A stretch of 64,000 bases of DNA from an uncultured Flavobacteriales bacterium (GTDB taxonomy: Bacteria; Bacteroidota; Bacteroidia; Flavobacteriales_G; Salibacteraceae). Within the stretch, counting starts at the first letter, position 1. Each line of letters opens with the position of its first letter. Made by a program: the position numbers and the translations under genes. Shown here in pieces: positions 43,457 to 53,420 of the stretch. The notes under the pieces were generated by a model. It was given only the letters and a program-made list of their open reading frames with translations, ran no database searches and had not been told where the DNA came from. The stretch lies in NCBI GenBank assembly GCA_943788145.1, contig CALSPD010000002.1:62001-126000 (forward strand), written 5' to 3'.

Positions 43457-44956
43457 ATGGCCTCACCTCTCAAAAAACTGGCTTCTCAAACGGCCATCTA
43501 CGGTCTTAGCAGCATACTCGGTAGGTTTCTGAACTACCTGCTGACCCCGCTTTATACGAGCGCTGAGGTGTTTCAAACGGATCAATACGGCATCATTACA
43601 GAAATGTATTCCTATGTCGCTTTCTTGGTCGTTTTGCTGATGTATGGAATGGAAACAGCTTTCTTTCGATACTATTCTGACGCCAAAAACAAAGACGCTG
43701 TCTATAGCACTGCGCTGTGGTCGATGATTATTTCCACTACCGTATTCGTAAGCGCCACAAGTCTATTTGCCCAACCCATAGCTTCCTTTTTAGGTTATCC
43801 AGACCATAGCGAATACATCTCTTGGTTTGCACTAATTGTTGGGTTGGATGCCTTGATTGCTATTCCCCTGGCGAAGCTTCGGGCAGAAAATAAGGCCATT
43901 CGATTCGTTTTCATCAACTTCAGTTTCATTTCCATCAACATTGGATTGAATCTTTTTTTCTTGGTTTATTGCCTACAGGGATATAACGATGGTAATACCA
44001 ATTGGATCATTGATTTTGCTTACGATCCAGAGACCGCGGTCGGTTATGTGTTCATCGCAAACCTTATCGCTAGTGTATTTCGGTTTTTGTTGGTCATGCC
44101 AGATATGATCAAAATTCGTTTCGTTTTTGATCGTGTGATTTGGAAAAACCTGCTTCTTTATGGTGCGCCACTTTTGATTGTAGGTTTAGCAGGAAACATT
44201 AATGAGGCACTAGATAAGCCGCTTTTGAAATGGTTGTTAATTCCCTCCTTGGGCGAAGAACAGGCGATGTCACAAGTTGGGATTTATGGTGGCATTTACA
44301 AACTCTCTATTGCTATTACTCTGTTTGTGCAGGCCTATCGATACGCAGCAGAACCCTTTTTCTTTAGCCAGCGAAGCAATGCGCAAGCACCAGCCGCCTA
44401 TGCGAAAATGTTGCATCTATTTACCGCATTCGTTCTATTTGCATTTCTCATAATTACCCTATTTATCGATGTGTTTAAGCAGTTCTTACAGAGTGACGAA
44501 TACTGGGTGGCGCTGGGAATTGTTCCCATTCTTCTTTTAGCCAATATCTTTTTAGGAATATACTATAACCTGAGTGTCTGGTATAAGCTGACTGATAAAA
44601 CTATTTATGGCTCATATATAGCGCTTGTGGGCGCCTTGATAACAATTAGCTTGAATGTATGGCTCATTCCGATTATGGGCTACAAGGGTTGCGCTCTAGC
44701 CACCCTAGGCTGTTATTTCACCATGGCTGTCATTTCTTTTGTGATTGGTCAACACCATTACCCTGTTCCTTATTCCTTGCCGAAACTTGGCTTCTACTTT
44801 GCGCTAGCGCTTTCCATATATTTTCTTAACCTAAACCTTAACATTGAGTCGTTGCTATTGACAAGCATAATTCGCCTTTTATTAATTGGCGGATTTTTAT
44901 CCATAGTCGGCTATATTGAATTTTTCAGATCCAAGATACATGACACCAAAAATTGA
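43457..44956 (+). CDS. Oligosaccharide flippase (MOP/Wzx-like)
   Basis: 499 residues with 12-14 predicted membrane helices. The first ~30 residues ([20 protein letters not shown]) are typical of polysaccharide transporters of the MOP superfamily. It would flip lipid-linked saccharide across the inner membrane for LPS or capsule. No glycosyltransferase cluster is adjacent. It overlaps dut by 17 nt and heads the long plus-strand envelope cluster. Confidence 0.85.
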   Translation: MASPLKKLASQTAIYGLSSILGRFLNYLLTPLYTSAEVFQTDQYGIITEMYSYVAFLVVLLMYGMETAFFRYYSDAKNKDAVYSTALWSMIISTTVFVSATSLFAQPIASFLGYPDHSEYISWFALIVGLDALIAIPLAKLRAENKAIRFVFINFSFISINIGLNLFFLVYCLQGYNDGNTNWIIDFAYDPETAVGYVFIANLIASVFRFLLVMPDMIKIRFVFDRVIWKNLLLYGAPLLIVGLAGNINEALDKPLLKWLLIPSLGEEQAMSQVGIYGGIYKLSIAITLFVQAYRYAAEPFFFSQRSNAQAPAAYAKMLHLFTAFVLFAFLIITLFIDVFKQFLQSDEYWVALGIVPILLLANIFLGIYYNLSVWYKLTDKTIYGSYIALVGALITISLNVWLIPIMGYKGCALATLGCYFTMAVISFVIGQHHYPVPYSLPKLGFYFALALSIYFLNLNLNIESLLLTSIIRLLLIGGFLSIVGYIEFFRSKIHDTKN

Positions 44957-45383
44957 GATTGTCAACAAGAGTAGTCACGCTCTTCCTTCATACGCTACGC
45001 TCCTTTCTGCAGGAATGGACCTTCGCGCAAACCTTCCTGACGGATCCACTACCCTAAACCCTTCATCACAAATGTTGATTCCAACAGGGCTTCACATAGC
45101 GTTGCCTTCAGGATACGAAGCTCAGGTTAGGCCGCGATCTGGACTAGCCTTTAAACATGGGATAACCGTTTTAAACGCACCTGGAACCATCGATGCTGAC
45201 TATCGAGGCGATATTGGCGTTTTACTAATAAATCATAGCTCAAAAGCGTTTGAAATTTGTGACGGAGAGCGTATCGCACAGCTTGTTATTGCGAGGTATG
45301 AATCCATCGAATGGGAACTAGTTCCAGAGCTAACCGAAACGTCTCGCGGAACAGGGGGTTTCGGAAGCACCGGGATACAATAA
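44940..45383 (+). CDS. dut: dUTP diphosphatase
   Basis: 147 residues from the ATG at 44940 inside the flippase 3' end. All five trimeric dUTPase motifs are visible: [40 protein letters not shown] and [10 protein letters not shown]. It hydrolyses dUTP to dUMP, keeping uracil out of DNA. Confidence 0.96.
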   Translation: MTPKIEIVNKSSHALPSYATLLSAGMDLRANLPDGSTTLNPSSQMLIPTGLHIALPSGYEAQVRPRSGLAFKHGITVLNAPGTIDADYRGDIGVLLINHSSKAFEICDGERIAQLVIARYESIEWELVPELTETSRGTGGFGSTGIQ

Positions 45384-45473
45384 TTAACCCGTAACTTATA
45401 ATAACACCGAAATCGACAGCGCAACCCGACCTGTGAATCGTAATTCGCATTTTTGCGCCTTAAACAAAGATCT

Positions 45474-46475
45474 ATGAACTTGATAATTCCAATGGCTGGC
45501 ATGGGTAAGCGAATGAGGCCGCACACATTGATCACGCCTAAGCCATTAATTCCAGTTGGAGGAAAGCCTATTGTTCAACGACTAGTTGAAGACATTGCCG
45601 CACTTTGCGAAGAACAAATAGATGAAATCGGATTTATCATAGGTGATTTTGGAAAAGACGTTGAGGCGCAATTAGTCGCTATTGCAGAAGACCTTGGCGC
45701 AAAGGGTAAAATATACTATCAAACAGAGGCTCTAGGAACCGGACACGCGATATATTGTGCAGAGCAATCTCTTAATGGGCCTGTGATTGTTGCGTTTGCT
45801 GACACACTCTTCAGAGCAGACTTTAAAATTGACGAGCGTAAAGAGGGTGTTATTTGGGTAAAACAGATCGAAGATCCAAGTCAGTTTGGTGTGGTGAAAG
45901 TTGGGGCCGAAGGAGTTATAACAGACTTTGTAGAGAAACCAAAAGAATTTGTTTCGGATTTAGCCATAATTGGAATCTACTTTTTTCGTGACGGAGCCCA
46001 CCTTCGAAAAGAATTGAAATATCTGATAGACCATAAAGTCGTTAAGGGTGGTGAATATCAGCTTACAGATGCATTAGAAAACATGAAGCGACAAGGAGTC
46101 GCTTTTCAGCCAGGTGAAGTCGCTAGTTGGATGGACTGTGGAAACAAAAACGCAACGGTCGAAACCAATCGAATGATCCTCGAATTTGAGAAAGCTGATC
46201 CTAAGATTTCAAGCGATGTTCAATTGATAAACAGCTCCGTCATTCAGCCCGTTTTTATCGGAAAAGGTGTTCGAATTGAAAACAGTGTTATCGGACCCCA
46301 CGTTTCTGTTGGTTCGGATTCTAATATCAGCGACTCGCGAATCAGCAATAGCATTATCAGAGAAAACGCCACAATCAAGAACACCGTAGCGACAAACTCA
46401 CTGATCGGAACCTATACCAAGATAGAGCCTAGCGCTTCAGATTATAGCTTGGGAGATTATTCAAGCATTGGTTAA
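45474..46475 (+). CDS. Sugar nucleotidyltransferase with left-handed beta-helix
   Basis: 333 residues from the ATG at 45474. The N-terminal nucleotidyltransferase signature is MAGMGKRMRPHTLITPKPLI; FGVVKVGAEGVITDFVEKP is the conserved middle. The C-terminal ~80 residues have hexapeptide-type repeats (VFIGKGVRIENSVIGPHVSV). It resembles RmlA/GlmU-type enzymes making NDP-sugars, but which sugar is not clear. An extended -7 element (CATTTTTG followed by CGCC, 45448) lies 18 nt upstream. Confidence 0.9.
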   Translation: MNLIIPMAGMGKRMRPHTLITPKPLIPVGGKPIVQRLVEDIAALCEEQIDEIGFIIGDFGKDVEAQLVAIAEDLGAKGKIYYQTEALGTGHAIYCAEQSLNGPVIVAFADTLFRADFKIDERKEGVIWVKQIEDPSQFGVVKVGAEGVITDFVEKPKEFVSDLAIIGIYFFRDGAHLRKELKYLIDHKVVKGGEYQLTDALENMKRQGVAFQPGEVASWMDCGNKNATVETNRMILEFEKADPKISSDVQLINSSVIQPVFIGKGVRIENSVIGPHVSVGSDSNISDSRISNSIIRENATIKNTVATNSLIGTYTKIEPSASDYSLGDYSSIG

Positions 46476-46477
46476 GA

Positions 46478-48187
46478 TTGGGCAATAAACACACATATCT
46501 ATCTGCGGCTTTTTGCCTTATTTGCTTTGTTGGATTTGGTCAGAACAAGGCACGCTTAAGCGAACCAGAAACGCTTGTTTTCACCCAGAAATACATCAAC
46601 GCGGGCAAAGAAAAAATTCTCGGTAATAACCAGGAGGCATTTAAGTTGTACGCTGAATGCGCAGATCTCGACCCGAAAAACGATGCCGTTCACTATGAAA
46701 TCGGTCGCCTTTTTTTAACTCAAAACAACCTCGTTCGTGCTGGTGAAGAATTTGAGCTTGCAGCAAAACTCGACCCAAACAACAAATGGTACTGGACGCC
46801 CCTAGCCGATGTGCAAACATCCAAGCATGAGTATAAAAACGCCATTAAAACCTACGACAAGCTTCGAAAACTCGAGCCAAATGATCCGACATACATTTTA
46901 ACTCAGGCTTCCCTTTTATTGCATACTGGCAAAACCAAGGACGCTATAAAGGCTTTTGACGACTATGAGTCGCTCGTTGGGTTAAGCCCAGAGGTGTCTT
47001 TGAAAAAGTATCAATATTTCATTGGTGTAGAGGCTTACGACAAAGCTGTGGTTGAGATTGAATCTCTTATTGAAGCATATCCAAACGAACCTCAATATTA
47101 TAGCCACCTAGCCGATCTCTATAAAGCGCAAGGAAAAACACAAAAAGCATTGGAGGTGTATGCCAAGGCACTAAAAGTTGATCCTGAAAACGCATACATT
47201 CAATTATCGCTTGCTGAATACTTTGAGCGCAATGGCCAGCGAGATTCATCCTTCTATTATTTAGATAAAGCCTATTCAAATCGCTTTTTGGACATCGACA
47301 CAAAAATTGGCCTCTTATTGAAAATGTACCCTGAAGCCGAACGCTCGGTGGTTGTGCGTGAACAAACAATAAACCTGTGCAGCCGATTGGTTGATGCACA
47401 TCCGGATGAAGCAAAGAGTTACTCCGTTCAAGGCGACTTTTTCTACCTTGACCATCAGCTCGAAAAGGCCCGAGAGTCTTACTACAAAACCATTGAGCTT
47501 GACCCTTCTAAATACGCCATTTGGAATCAACTTTTACTCATCGATTCGGAGCTCAACGATGAAACATCTATGCTCAACGATAGTCGTGCAGCCATGGAAT
47601 TATTTCCGACTCAGCCTGGGGTTTATCTATTCAACGGCATTGCTAACAATCAGAAGAAAAATTATAAAGAAGCCGCCAAGAACTTGAAAATCGGGTCTCA
47701 ATTGATTATTGGAAACCCATTTCTTTCCGCTCAAATGCTGGCTAGCTTGGGAGACGCCTACCATGAGTTAGGGAAACACACTTCATCTGATAGTGCATAT
47801 AATGCTTCTTTGAAATATGACTCGAACAATCTCTATGTGCTCAACAACTACAGCTATTTTCTTTCGCTTAGAAATGTTGAGTTAGGCAGGGCGCTTAAAA
47901 TGTCGAAGAAAACTATTGCTAAGGAGCCGCTGAACGCTTCCTATTTAGACACCTATGGATGGATCCTTTATTTGAAAGGCGAATTTAACGAAGCCGAAAA
48001 GTATTTGTCTAAATCCCTCATGAACGGTGGTGAAAAAAGCGCAGAAGTGCTTGAGCATTATGGAGATGTTTTATATCGGTTAAACCGAAAAGATGAGGCT
48101 AATGCTTATTGGAAAAAAGCAAAGGAAGCTGGTGGTTCAAGCGAGGCGCTAATTAACAAAACATCAAGCAAGAAACTGGATGATTAG
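46478..48187 (+). CDS. Periplasmic TPR-repeat protein
   Basis: 569 residues from TTG 46478, 2 nt after the previous stop. The signal peptide ends VGFGQ. Ten or more TPRs cover nearly the whole protein (DAVHYEIGRLFLTQNNLVRA, QYYSHLADLYKAQGKTQKA, AEVLEHYGDVLYRLNRKDEA). No enzymatic domain. It is probably a scaffold for envelope proteins. It overlaps the DUF4292 gene by 8 nt; this gene order recurs in Bacteroidota from general knowledge. Confidence 0.85.
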   Translation: MGNKHTYLSAAFCLICFVGFGQNKARLSEPETLVFTQKYINAGKEKILGNNQEAFKLYAECADLDPKNDAVHYEIGRLFLTQNNLVRAGEEFELAAKLDPNNKWYWTPLADVQTSKHEYKNAIKTYDKLRKLEPNDPTYILTQASLLLHTGKTKDAIKAFDDYESLVGLSPEVSLKKYQYFIGVEAYDKAVVEIESLIEAYPNEPQYYSHLADLYKAQGKTQKALEVYAKALKVDPENAYIQLSLAEYFERNGQRDSSFYYLDKAYSNRFLDIDTKIGLLLKMYPEAERSVVVREQTINLCSRLVDAHPDEAKSYSVQGDFFYLDHQLEKARESYYKTIELDPSKYAIWNQLLLIDSELNDETSMLNDSRAAMELFPTQPGVYLFNGIANNQKKNYKEAAKNLKIGSQLIIGNPFLSAQMLASLGDAYHELGKHTSSDSAYNASLKYDSNNLYVLNNYSYFLSLRNVELGRALKMSKKTIAKEPLNASYLDTYGWILYLKGEFNEAEKYLSKSLMNGGEKSAEVLEHYGDVLYRLNRKDEANAYWKKAKEAGGSSEALINKTSSKKLDD

Positions 48188-49013
48188 ACGGCTTTATATT
48201 TCCCTGTTCCTAATAGCCCTAGTCATAATCAGCTCTTGCAGCAGTGGCAGAAAAGCTGGCGGAAAAGAGCGAAAGAACATACCCAACCGAAAAACAGCTG
48301 AACTCATTGACTCCATCAAGCAAAACGACTTAAGCTGTGAATGGCTGAGCATCAAATATGACGTGGAAGTCAAATCACAAAAGGTGGACGATAGTTTCAA
48401 AATGTACGTTCGCTTGCGACAAGACAGCGTAATCTGGATTTCTGCAACCTACTATGCCGTAGAAATTGCGCGGTTCTTATTCACACCTGACAGTGTGCTG
48501 TACATAGACAGAAGAAACAACAAGTATTACGCAGGAAACTACGATTACATCACAGACAAGTTTATGATAGAAGCGGACTACAACACCCTTCAATCCCTCA
48601 TTCTAGCGAACGGTTCCGCGTTTATCGATCAGTCTGATGAAAAAATTCGCAGCTCAGAAGAAGACAATAATTACTACATCAGTTTTATAAGAAAGGGTCA
48701 GTTAAAGCGCGCCATAAAAAAAGAGGATTCGAAAAAACCCCTCGATTTGGTTGTCAGCATATGGGTTCACCCATCGTCATTTCGGATAAAGAAGGCAACG
48801 GTTGTCGACTATGATGAGGGGAGAAGCTTGTCTGCTGAATATTCAGATTTTCAACCACAATGCAATTCATACTATCCAAACGAGATTGTTTTTCTAGCCG
48901 AATCGCCCAATGAACAAGCGAAAGTGAAAACATCGGTAATTAAGGTTACATCTGACAAGAAAGTTAGCGTTTCCTTTACCATCCCGGAAAAATATGAACC
49001 ACTGGTGCCTTAG
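48180..49013 (+). CDS. DUF4292 lipoprotein (LolA/B-like fold)
   Basis: 277 residues with lipobox IISSCSSG (Cys20). The body is beta-rich: LSIKYDVEVKSQKVDDSFKM, VRLRQDSVIWISATYYAVEIA, YNTLQSLILANG, AEYSDFQPQCNSYYPNEIVF. It matches DUF4292, whose fold resembles lipoprotein carriers such as LolA/LolB. A role in lipoprotein or lipid trafficking is plausible but untested. Overlaps the EnvC-like gene by 20 nt. Confidence 0.85.
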   Translation: MIRRLYISLFLIALVIISSCSSGRKAGGKERKNIPNRKTAELIDSIKQNDLSCEWLSIKYDVEVKSQKVDDSFKMYVRLRQDSVIWISATYYAVEIARFLFTPDSVLYIDRRNNKYYAGNYDYITDKFMIEADYNTLQSLILANGSAFIDQSDEKIRSSEEDNNYYISFIRKGQLKRAIKKEDSKKPLDLVVSIWVHPSSFRIKKATVVDYDEGRSLSAEYSDFQPQCNSYYPNEIVFLAESPNEQAKVKTSVIKVTSDKKVSVSFTIPEKYEPLVP

Positions 49014-50196
49014 CATATTGTTTTTATTGTTGTCCTCCACCTTCGTGGTTGGACAAACGAGTGATGAGCTAAAAAAGAAACAACAGCAGCTAGCCAGCGA
49101 CATCGCTTACAAAGAGAAGATCATAAAAAAGCTCGAGGAGGATAGTAAAAACACCCTCTCCAGACTGAAACTCGCAGATCAAAAAATCCAGCAGCGAGAA
49201 GAACTCATAACAACCCTTTTGCAGGAACTCGATCTTATAAACGAGAAAATATCCGAAAACCAAGATTTAGTAGCCGCGCTAGAAGCAGACATTGACGCTT
49301 TGAAAGGGGAATACGCCAAGATGGTTGTTCAGGCCTATAAGACCAGAAACACAGCCGACAAAGTCATGTACATCTTTGCCAGCGATGATTTTGAGCAAGC
49401 CTATCGGAGAATGAAATACCTGCAACAATTGGCAGAGTATAGGCAGCGTCAGGCCGAGGCAATTCTTAGTACGCAAGCTAGTTTGGAGAGCAAGCGCATT
49501 GCGTTAGAAGCGCAGCGAGAAGAAAAGAATCGCGTTTTGAATAGCCACAACCAAGAAAAGGTGGTTCTGAGCAAGGAAAAGCAAGATAAAGCCAAGAAGC
49601 TGACCGAGCTTAGTACACAAGAAGTAAAATACAAGAAAGAGCTTCAAGAAGCGAACAAGAAATCCGAGGAAATGCGGCTTGCCATCAAAAAGGCGATTGA
49701 GCGAGAAATATTAGAGTCCAACTCTGGCACGCCAGCAGCGCCAAGTAAGGTCATTAAGCTCACGCCCGAGGCGTTAGAGCTGGGAAATAGTTTTGTTGCC
49801 AACAAAGGCAAGCTCCCTTGGCCCGTAGACAAGGGTGAAATTGTAGGTCTCTTTGGCGAGCAGCCTCATCCGTTTTTAAACGGCATTATTGTTAAAAACA
49901 ATGGTGTAACTATTTCGACCACCGAGGGTAGCCGGGCTCGTGCCGTTTATGACGGAGAGGTGACCCGAATTATCATTATGGCAGGTGCGGGAAAGATTGT
50001 TATGGTTCGCCACGGTGAATACATTACCGTTTACACCAACATGAAAGAAACTTTTGTGAAAGCTGGAGACAAAGTTAAAACCAAGGAAGAACTTGGTATC
50101 CTGCTCACTGACAAGGGTAAAACAGAGTTTGAATTTCAACTTTGGAAGGGTGTTGAATTACAAAACCCTTCACAATGGATTTATAAGGCGAGGTAG
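48994..50196 (+). CDS. EnvC-like murein hydrolase activator (degenerate LytM)
   Basis: 400 residues. Signal peptide about 1-20. Residues ~22-235 are a long coiled coil (KKKQQQLASDIAYKEKIIKK and onwards). The C-terminal ~120 residues are a LytM domain, but the zinc ligands are gone: the HxxxD position reads KNNGVTIST and the HLHFE position reads TEFEFQLW. E. coli EnvC is also a coiled-coil plus inactive LytM that switches on the amidases AmiA and AmiB, so an activator role is inferred. tatA follows directly. Confidence 0.87.
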   Translation: MNHWCLSILFLLLSSTFVVGQTSDELKKKQQQLASDIAYKEKIIKKLEEDSKNTLSRLKLADQKIQQREELITTLLQELDLINEKISENQDLVAALEADIDALKGEYAKMVVQAYKTRNTADKVMYIFASDDFEQAYRRMKYLQQLAEYRQRQAEAILSTQASLESKRIALEAQREEKNRVLNSHNQEKVVLSKEKQDKAKKLTELSTQEVKYKKELQEANKKSEEMRLAIKKAIEREILESNSGTPAAPSKVIKLTPEALELGNSFVANKGKLPWPVDKGEIVGLFGEQPHPFLNGIIVKNNGVTISTTEGSRARAVYDGEVTRIIIMAGAGKIVMVRHGEYITVYTNMKETFVKAGDKVKTKEELGILLTDKGKTEFEFQLWKGVELQNPSQWIYKAR

Positions 50197-50211
50197 AACG
50201 TTTCCCTTTTT

Positions 50212-50219
50212 TACCTTCG
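50212..50219 (+). promoter_or_regulatory. Candidate -7 element for tatA-gatA
   Basis: TACCTTCG followed by CACC, 17 nt upstream of the tatA ATG; an internal promoter within the envelope cluster. Confidence 0.45.
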
Positions 50220-50236
50220 CACCCTAAATTAAGATC

Positions 50237-50404
50237 ATGGGCAGCATAGGACCTTGGCAAATCGTATTAATCATAGCAATCCTCCTTTTGCTATTTGGTG
50301 GTAAAAAAATTCCTGAATTGATGCGCGGTCTTGGAAAAGGCATGAAGGAATTCAAAGACGCCACGAAGGACGACACCGACAGCTCTGACAACCGAAAAGA
50401 CTAA
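50237..50404 (+). CDS. tatA: Twin-arginine translocase subunit TatA/E
   Basis: 55 residues, a small gene. The N-terminal membrane helix [20 protein letters not shown] is followed by the amphipathic helix [19 protein letters not shown], the TatA signature including the Phe-Gly hinge ([11 protein letters not shown]). The tail is acidic and polar. TatA oligomers form the passage for folded proteins with twin-arginine signals. gatA starts immediately after its stop. Confidence 0.93.
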   Translation: MGSIGPWQIVLIIAILLLLFGGKKIPELMRGLGKGMKEFKDATKDDTDSSDNRKD

Positions 50405-51832
50405 TTGCTTAGCACTATTCCTTTGGAAAACCAAGCATTCATTTCGCTTTCTAACACACGTGAAGACATATTATCGGGCAAATATTCCGCAAAGGATCTT
50501 TGTCTTCATTATGTCAAGAAAATCAAATCGGAAGATCGTTTCAACGCTTTTCTAGAGGTTTTTGAAGCGAGTGCGATGCAAGCCGCAACAGTTCTTGATG
50601 AAAAAGTTTCGGCTGGATTCAAGGGTAAACTAACGGGTGCAATCATCGGTATCAAGGATAATCTGTGTTATAAAGACCATCGAGTTTCAGCGGCATCGCA
50701 AATTCTTGATGGATTTGAATCTCAGTTTACAGCAACCAGTGTTCAGCGTCTGATTGACGAGGGTGCAATCATTATTGGCCGGCTAAACTGCGATGAGTTC
50801 GCCATGGGCAGTTCTAACGAAAACTCATCCATTGGCGGAGTCAAAAATCCTTTAAACACCGAGTATGTCCCTGGTGGTTCTAGCGGAGGCTCAGCTGCAG
50901 CTGTTGCTGCAGGATTGTGCATGGCTACTTTAGGTTCGGATACTGGTGGATCAATTCGCCAACCAGCTTCCTTTTGCGGGATAGTTGGTTTAAAGCCTAC
51001 ATATGGCCGCATTTCAAGATATGGCCTAATTGCTTTCGCATCAAGCTTTGATCAAATTGGGCCTTTAACAAAGTCTGTAGAGGACGCAGCCTTGCTCTAT
51101 CAAGTAATGGCTGGCGCAGATCCAATGGATTCAACTTGTTCCATAAAACCCGTTGAAGGAAGTATAAAATCAAGTAAACCACGAACCTTCGCCTACCTTC
51201 AAGAAGTGATGGATAGCCCCGGATTACATCCAGATGTTAAAGCTGCATTTAAACATAAATTAGAAGCATTAACGTCAGCAGGTCATACTGTGAAAGGGGT
51301 CTCCTTCCCGTACTTAGACCACATGGTGCCCTGCTATTATGTTTTAACTACAGCCGAAGCTTCTTCAAACTTAGCTCGATATGATGGCGTGCACTACGGA
51401 AAGCGCAGCGCAGCGTCCGAGGACATTCCATCAACTTATTTCAATTCAAGAACTGAAGGTTTTGGGCCAGAGGTTAAGCGAAGAATCATGCTTGGAACCT
51501 TTGTCCTAAGCACTGGTTATTATGATGCTTATTATTCGAAAGGTCAAAAAGTGAGACAACTCATAAAATCAGCTACGGATGCTATTCTTGCAGAATCGGA
51601 TTTCATTATTTCTCCTACCACACCTCATCCAGCTTTTAAAACAGGAGAAAAAGCTGACGATCCTATTGCGCTTTATTTAGAAGATATATTTACGGTTCAA
51701 GCGAATCTTGCTGGAAACCCCGCGATTAGTGTTCCCCTGGGTAAAACTGCTGTTGGATTACCTTTCGGGATTCAACTCACCGCAGGATCATTTAAGGAAG
51801 CTGACCTCTTCGAAACAGCCGCTCAGATTTAA
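50405..51832 (+). CDS. gatA: Glutamyl/aspartyl-tRNA amidotransferase subunit A
   Basis: 475 residues from TTG 50405, directly after the tatA stop; a second TTG at 50423 is possible. The amidase-signature triad is at the expected spacing: Lys84 (IGIKDN), cis-Ser159 (GGSSGGSAAA) and Ser183 (GSDTGGSIRQP). It releases ammonia from glutamine to convert Glu-tRNA-Gln (or Asp-tRNA-Asn) with GatB and GatC, which are not in the window. This implies the organism uses the indirect route for Gln- or Asn-tRNA. Confidence 0.93.
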   Translation: MLSTIPLENQAFISLSNTREDILSGKYSAKDLCLHYVKKIKSEDRFNAFLEVFEASAMQAATVLDEKVSAGFKGKLTGAIIGIKDNLCYKDHRVSAASQILDGFESQFTATSVQRLIDEGAIIIGRLNCDEFAMGSSNENSSIGGVKNPLNTEYVPGGSSGGSAAAVAAGLCMATLGSDTGGSIRQPASFCGIVGLKPTYGRISRYGLIAFASSFDQIGPLTKSVEDAALLYQVMAGADPMDSTCSIKPVEGSIKSSKPRTFAYLQEVMDSPGLHPDVKAAFKHKLEALTSAGHTVKGVSFPYLDHMVPCYYVLTTAEASSNLARYDGVHYGKRSAASEDIPSTYFNSRTEGFGPEVKRRIMLGTFVLSTGYYDAYYSKGQKVRQLIKSATDAILAESDFIISPTTPHPAFKTGEKADDPIALYLEDIFTVQANLAGNPAISVPLGKTAVGLPFGIQLTAGSFKEADLFETAAQI

Positions 51833-51953
51833 GTTCATAGCGATCTTAGCCAATCTGGTTGAGTATCAGCTCCATTTCGTCTAAATGATGTCGGTCAATA
51901 AAAAGATATTTGAACCTTTAGCGTTAAGATTACCATACCCCATTGTCCTTAAT

Positions 51954-53420
51954 ATGATTCGAAAAGTTAATTTCCTGGTCTGTTTAACTGCTTTTCCGAT
52001 TGTTACCATGGGCACGTCATTGCCCGACAGTCTTTCAACAGCAGATTCATTATTGCTATTAAAAGACGATGCATACGCGGCCCAGCTCGACAGCGCCATT
52101 CATTGCTATTACGAAGAGTTGATTGCCTTGTCTCAAGATCTATACTCCATCGATGATTTAGCTATGGAGGGATCAAACCCCACTTTTACCGCAGAAGAGT
52201 ATGCTACAAGACTTGAACTATTAGATAAGACAACTCCGTTTGACCTAACCTATAACAGCACCGTTGAGGCGTTTATACACCTTTATGTTTCTAAAAAGCG
52301 ATCCTTGAGCGCGCACTGTCTTGGACAAAGTGACTATTACTTTCCACTCTTTGAAGAAACCCTTGATAAACACAACTTGCCGCTAGAGCTAAAGTATCTA
52401 GCCGTTGTTGAATCTGGTCTAAACCCAACCGTAAAAAGCCGAGCTGGGGCAACTGGTTTGTGGCAATTCATGTATGGCACAGGAAAACACTTTGGTTTAG
52501 CCATAAACTCCTATGTGGACGAGCGCTGCGACCCTATTAAATCTACTGAAGCTGCCTGCAAATACCTGGCTTATCTATACGACATGTTTGGTGATTGGGA
52601 TCTAGCCTTGGCCGCCTACAACTGTGGTGAAGGCCGGGTTACGAAAGCGATTCGCAAAAGTGGAGGCAAGAATACTTATTGGGAAATTTACCCTTATCTA
52701 CCGAAAGAAACTCGAGGCTATGTGCCTGCTTTCATCGCTGTCAATTATCTTTTTGCCTACGCAAAAGAACACGCCATAGTGCCTGTTCCTGCTGAGCTAC
52801 CAAGCTATGCTGTTGATAGCATTCATTTGAATCAGGCAACATCGTTTGCGCAAATAGCCACAATTTTAGAAATGGACGAGGAGCTGGTTGCTAATCTTAA
52901 CCCGATCTACCGAGCTAAGGTGATTCCAGGGTATGGAGATTATAATGTGTTATATCTACCTAAAGACAAATTGGGGCTCTGGGTAAATAATATTTCTGCT
53001 ATTGAAACGCGCCTAGATGAAGAGTCGGTTAAACCTGAGGTTGCCCCTGTTGTTGTGGAGCCACAAGTGATTTATTACACCGTCCGTTCAGGTGACTATT
53101 TAGGTAAAATAGCAGAACGAAATAGCTGCTCCGTTCGCCAAATTCAACAATGGAATAACATGTCGGGAACATCTTTGAGGGTAGGGCAAAAATTAGTGCT
53201 ACACGCGAACAGCGTACAGCCTCAAAAACCTTCAACTCCAACGCCTGCCGTGATTGAAAAAAGTGGTAACAACATTTATTACAGCGTTCGATCAGGAGAC
53301 ACCCTTTGGGACATCGCTAAAGATCGTGGTATTTCATTGGAAGACTTAAAACGATGGAATGCTGGCGTTAATTTCAATAACATGAAGCCCGGTCAGAAAT
53401 TAATTATTGGTAAGGGTTAA
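51954..53420 (+). CDS. MltD-like lytic transglycosylase with two LysM domains
   Basis: 488 residues from the ATG at 51954, which gives a signal peptide; the frame from 51885 adds 23 unlikely residues. The SLT (GH23) domain has catalytic Glu153 in AVVESGLNPTVKSRAGATGL, plus AYNCGEGRV. Two LysM domains follow (YYTVRSGDYLGKIAERN and YYSVRSGDTLWDIAKDRG). It cleaves the glycan strands of peptidoglycan, forming 1,6-anhydro-MurNAc ends. Its stop overlaps the next start (TAATG). Confidence 0.92.
   Translation: MIRKVNFLVCLTAFPIVTMGTSLPDSLSTADSLLLLKDDAYAAQLDSAIHCYYEELIALSQDLYSIDDLAMEGSNPTFTAEEYATRLELLDKTTPFDLTYNSTVEAFIHLYVSKKRSLSAHCLGQSDYYFPLFEETLDKHNLPLELKYLAVVESGLNPTVKSRAGATGLWQFMYGTGKHFGLAINSYVDERCDPIKSTEAACKYLAYLYDMFGDWDLALAAYNCGEGRVTKAIRKSGGKNTYWEIYPYLPKETRGYVPAFIAVNYLFAYAKEHAIVPVPAELPSYAVDSIHLNQATSFAQIATILEMDEELVANLNPIYRAKVIPGYGDYNVLYLPKDKLGLWVNNISAIETRLDEESVKPEVAPVVVEPQVIYYTVRSGDYLGKIAERNSCSVRQIQQWNNMSGTSLRVGQKLVLHANSVQPQKPSTPTPAVIEKSGNNIYYSVRSGDTLWDIAKDRGISLEDLKRWNAGVNFNNMKPGQKLIIGKG

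Noticed and set aside
47067..47414. 115-codon antisense open frame in the TPR gene
   Set aside because: No recognisable domain, Cys/Pro-rich shadow of a well supported gene.
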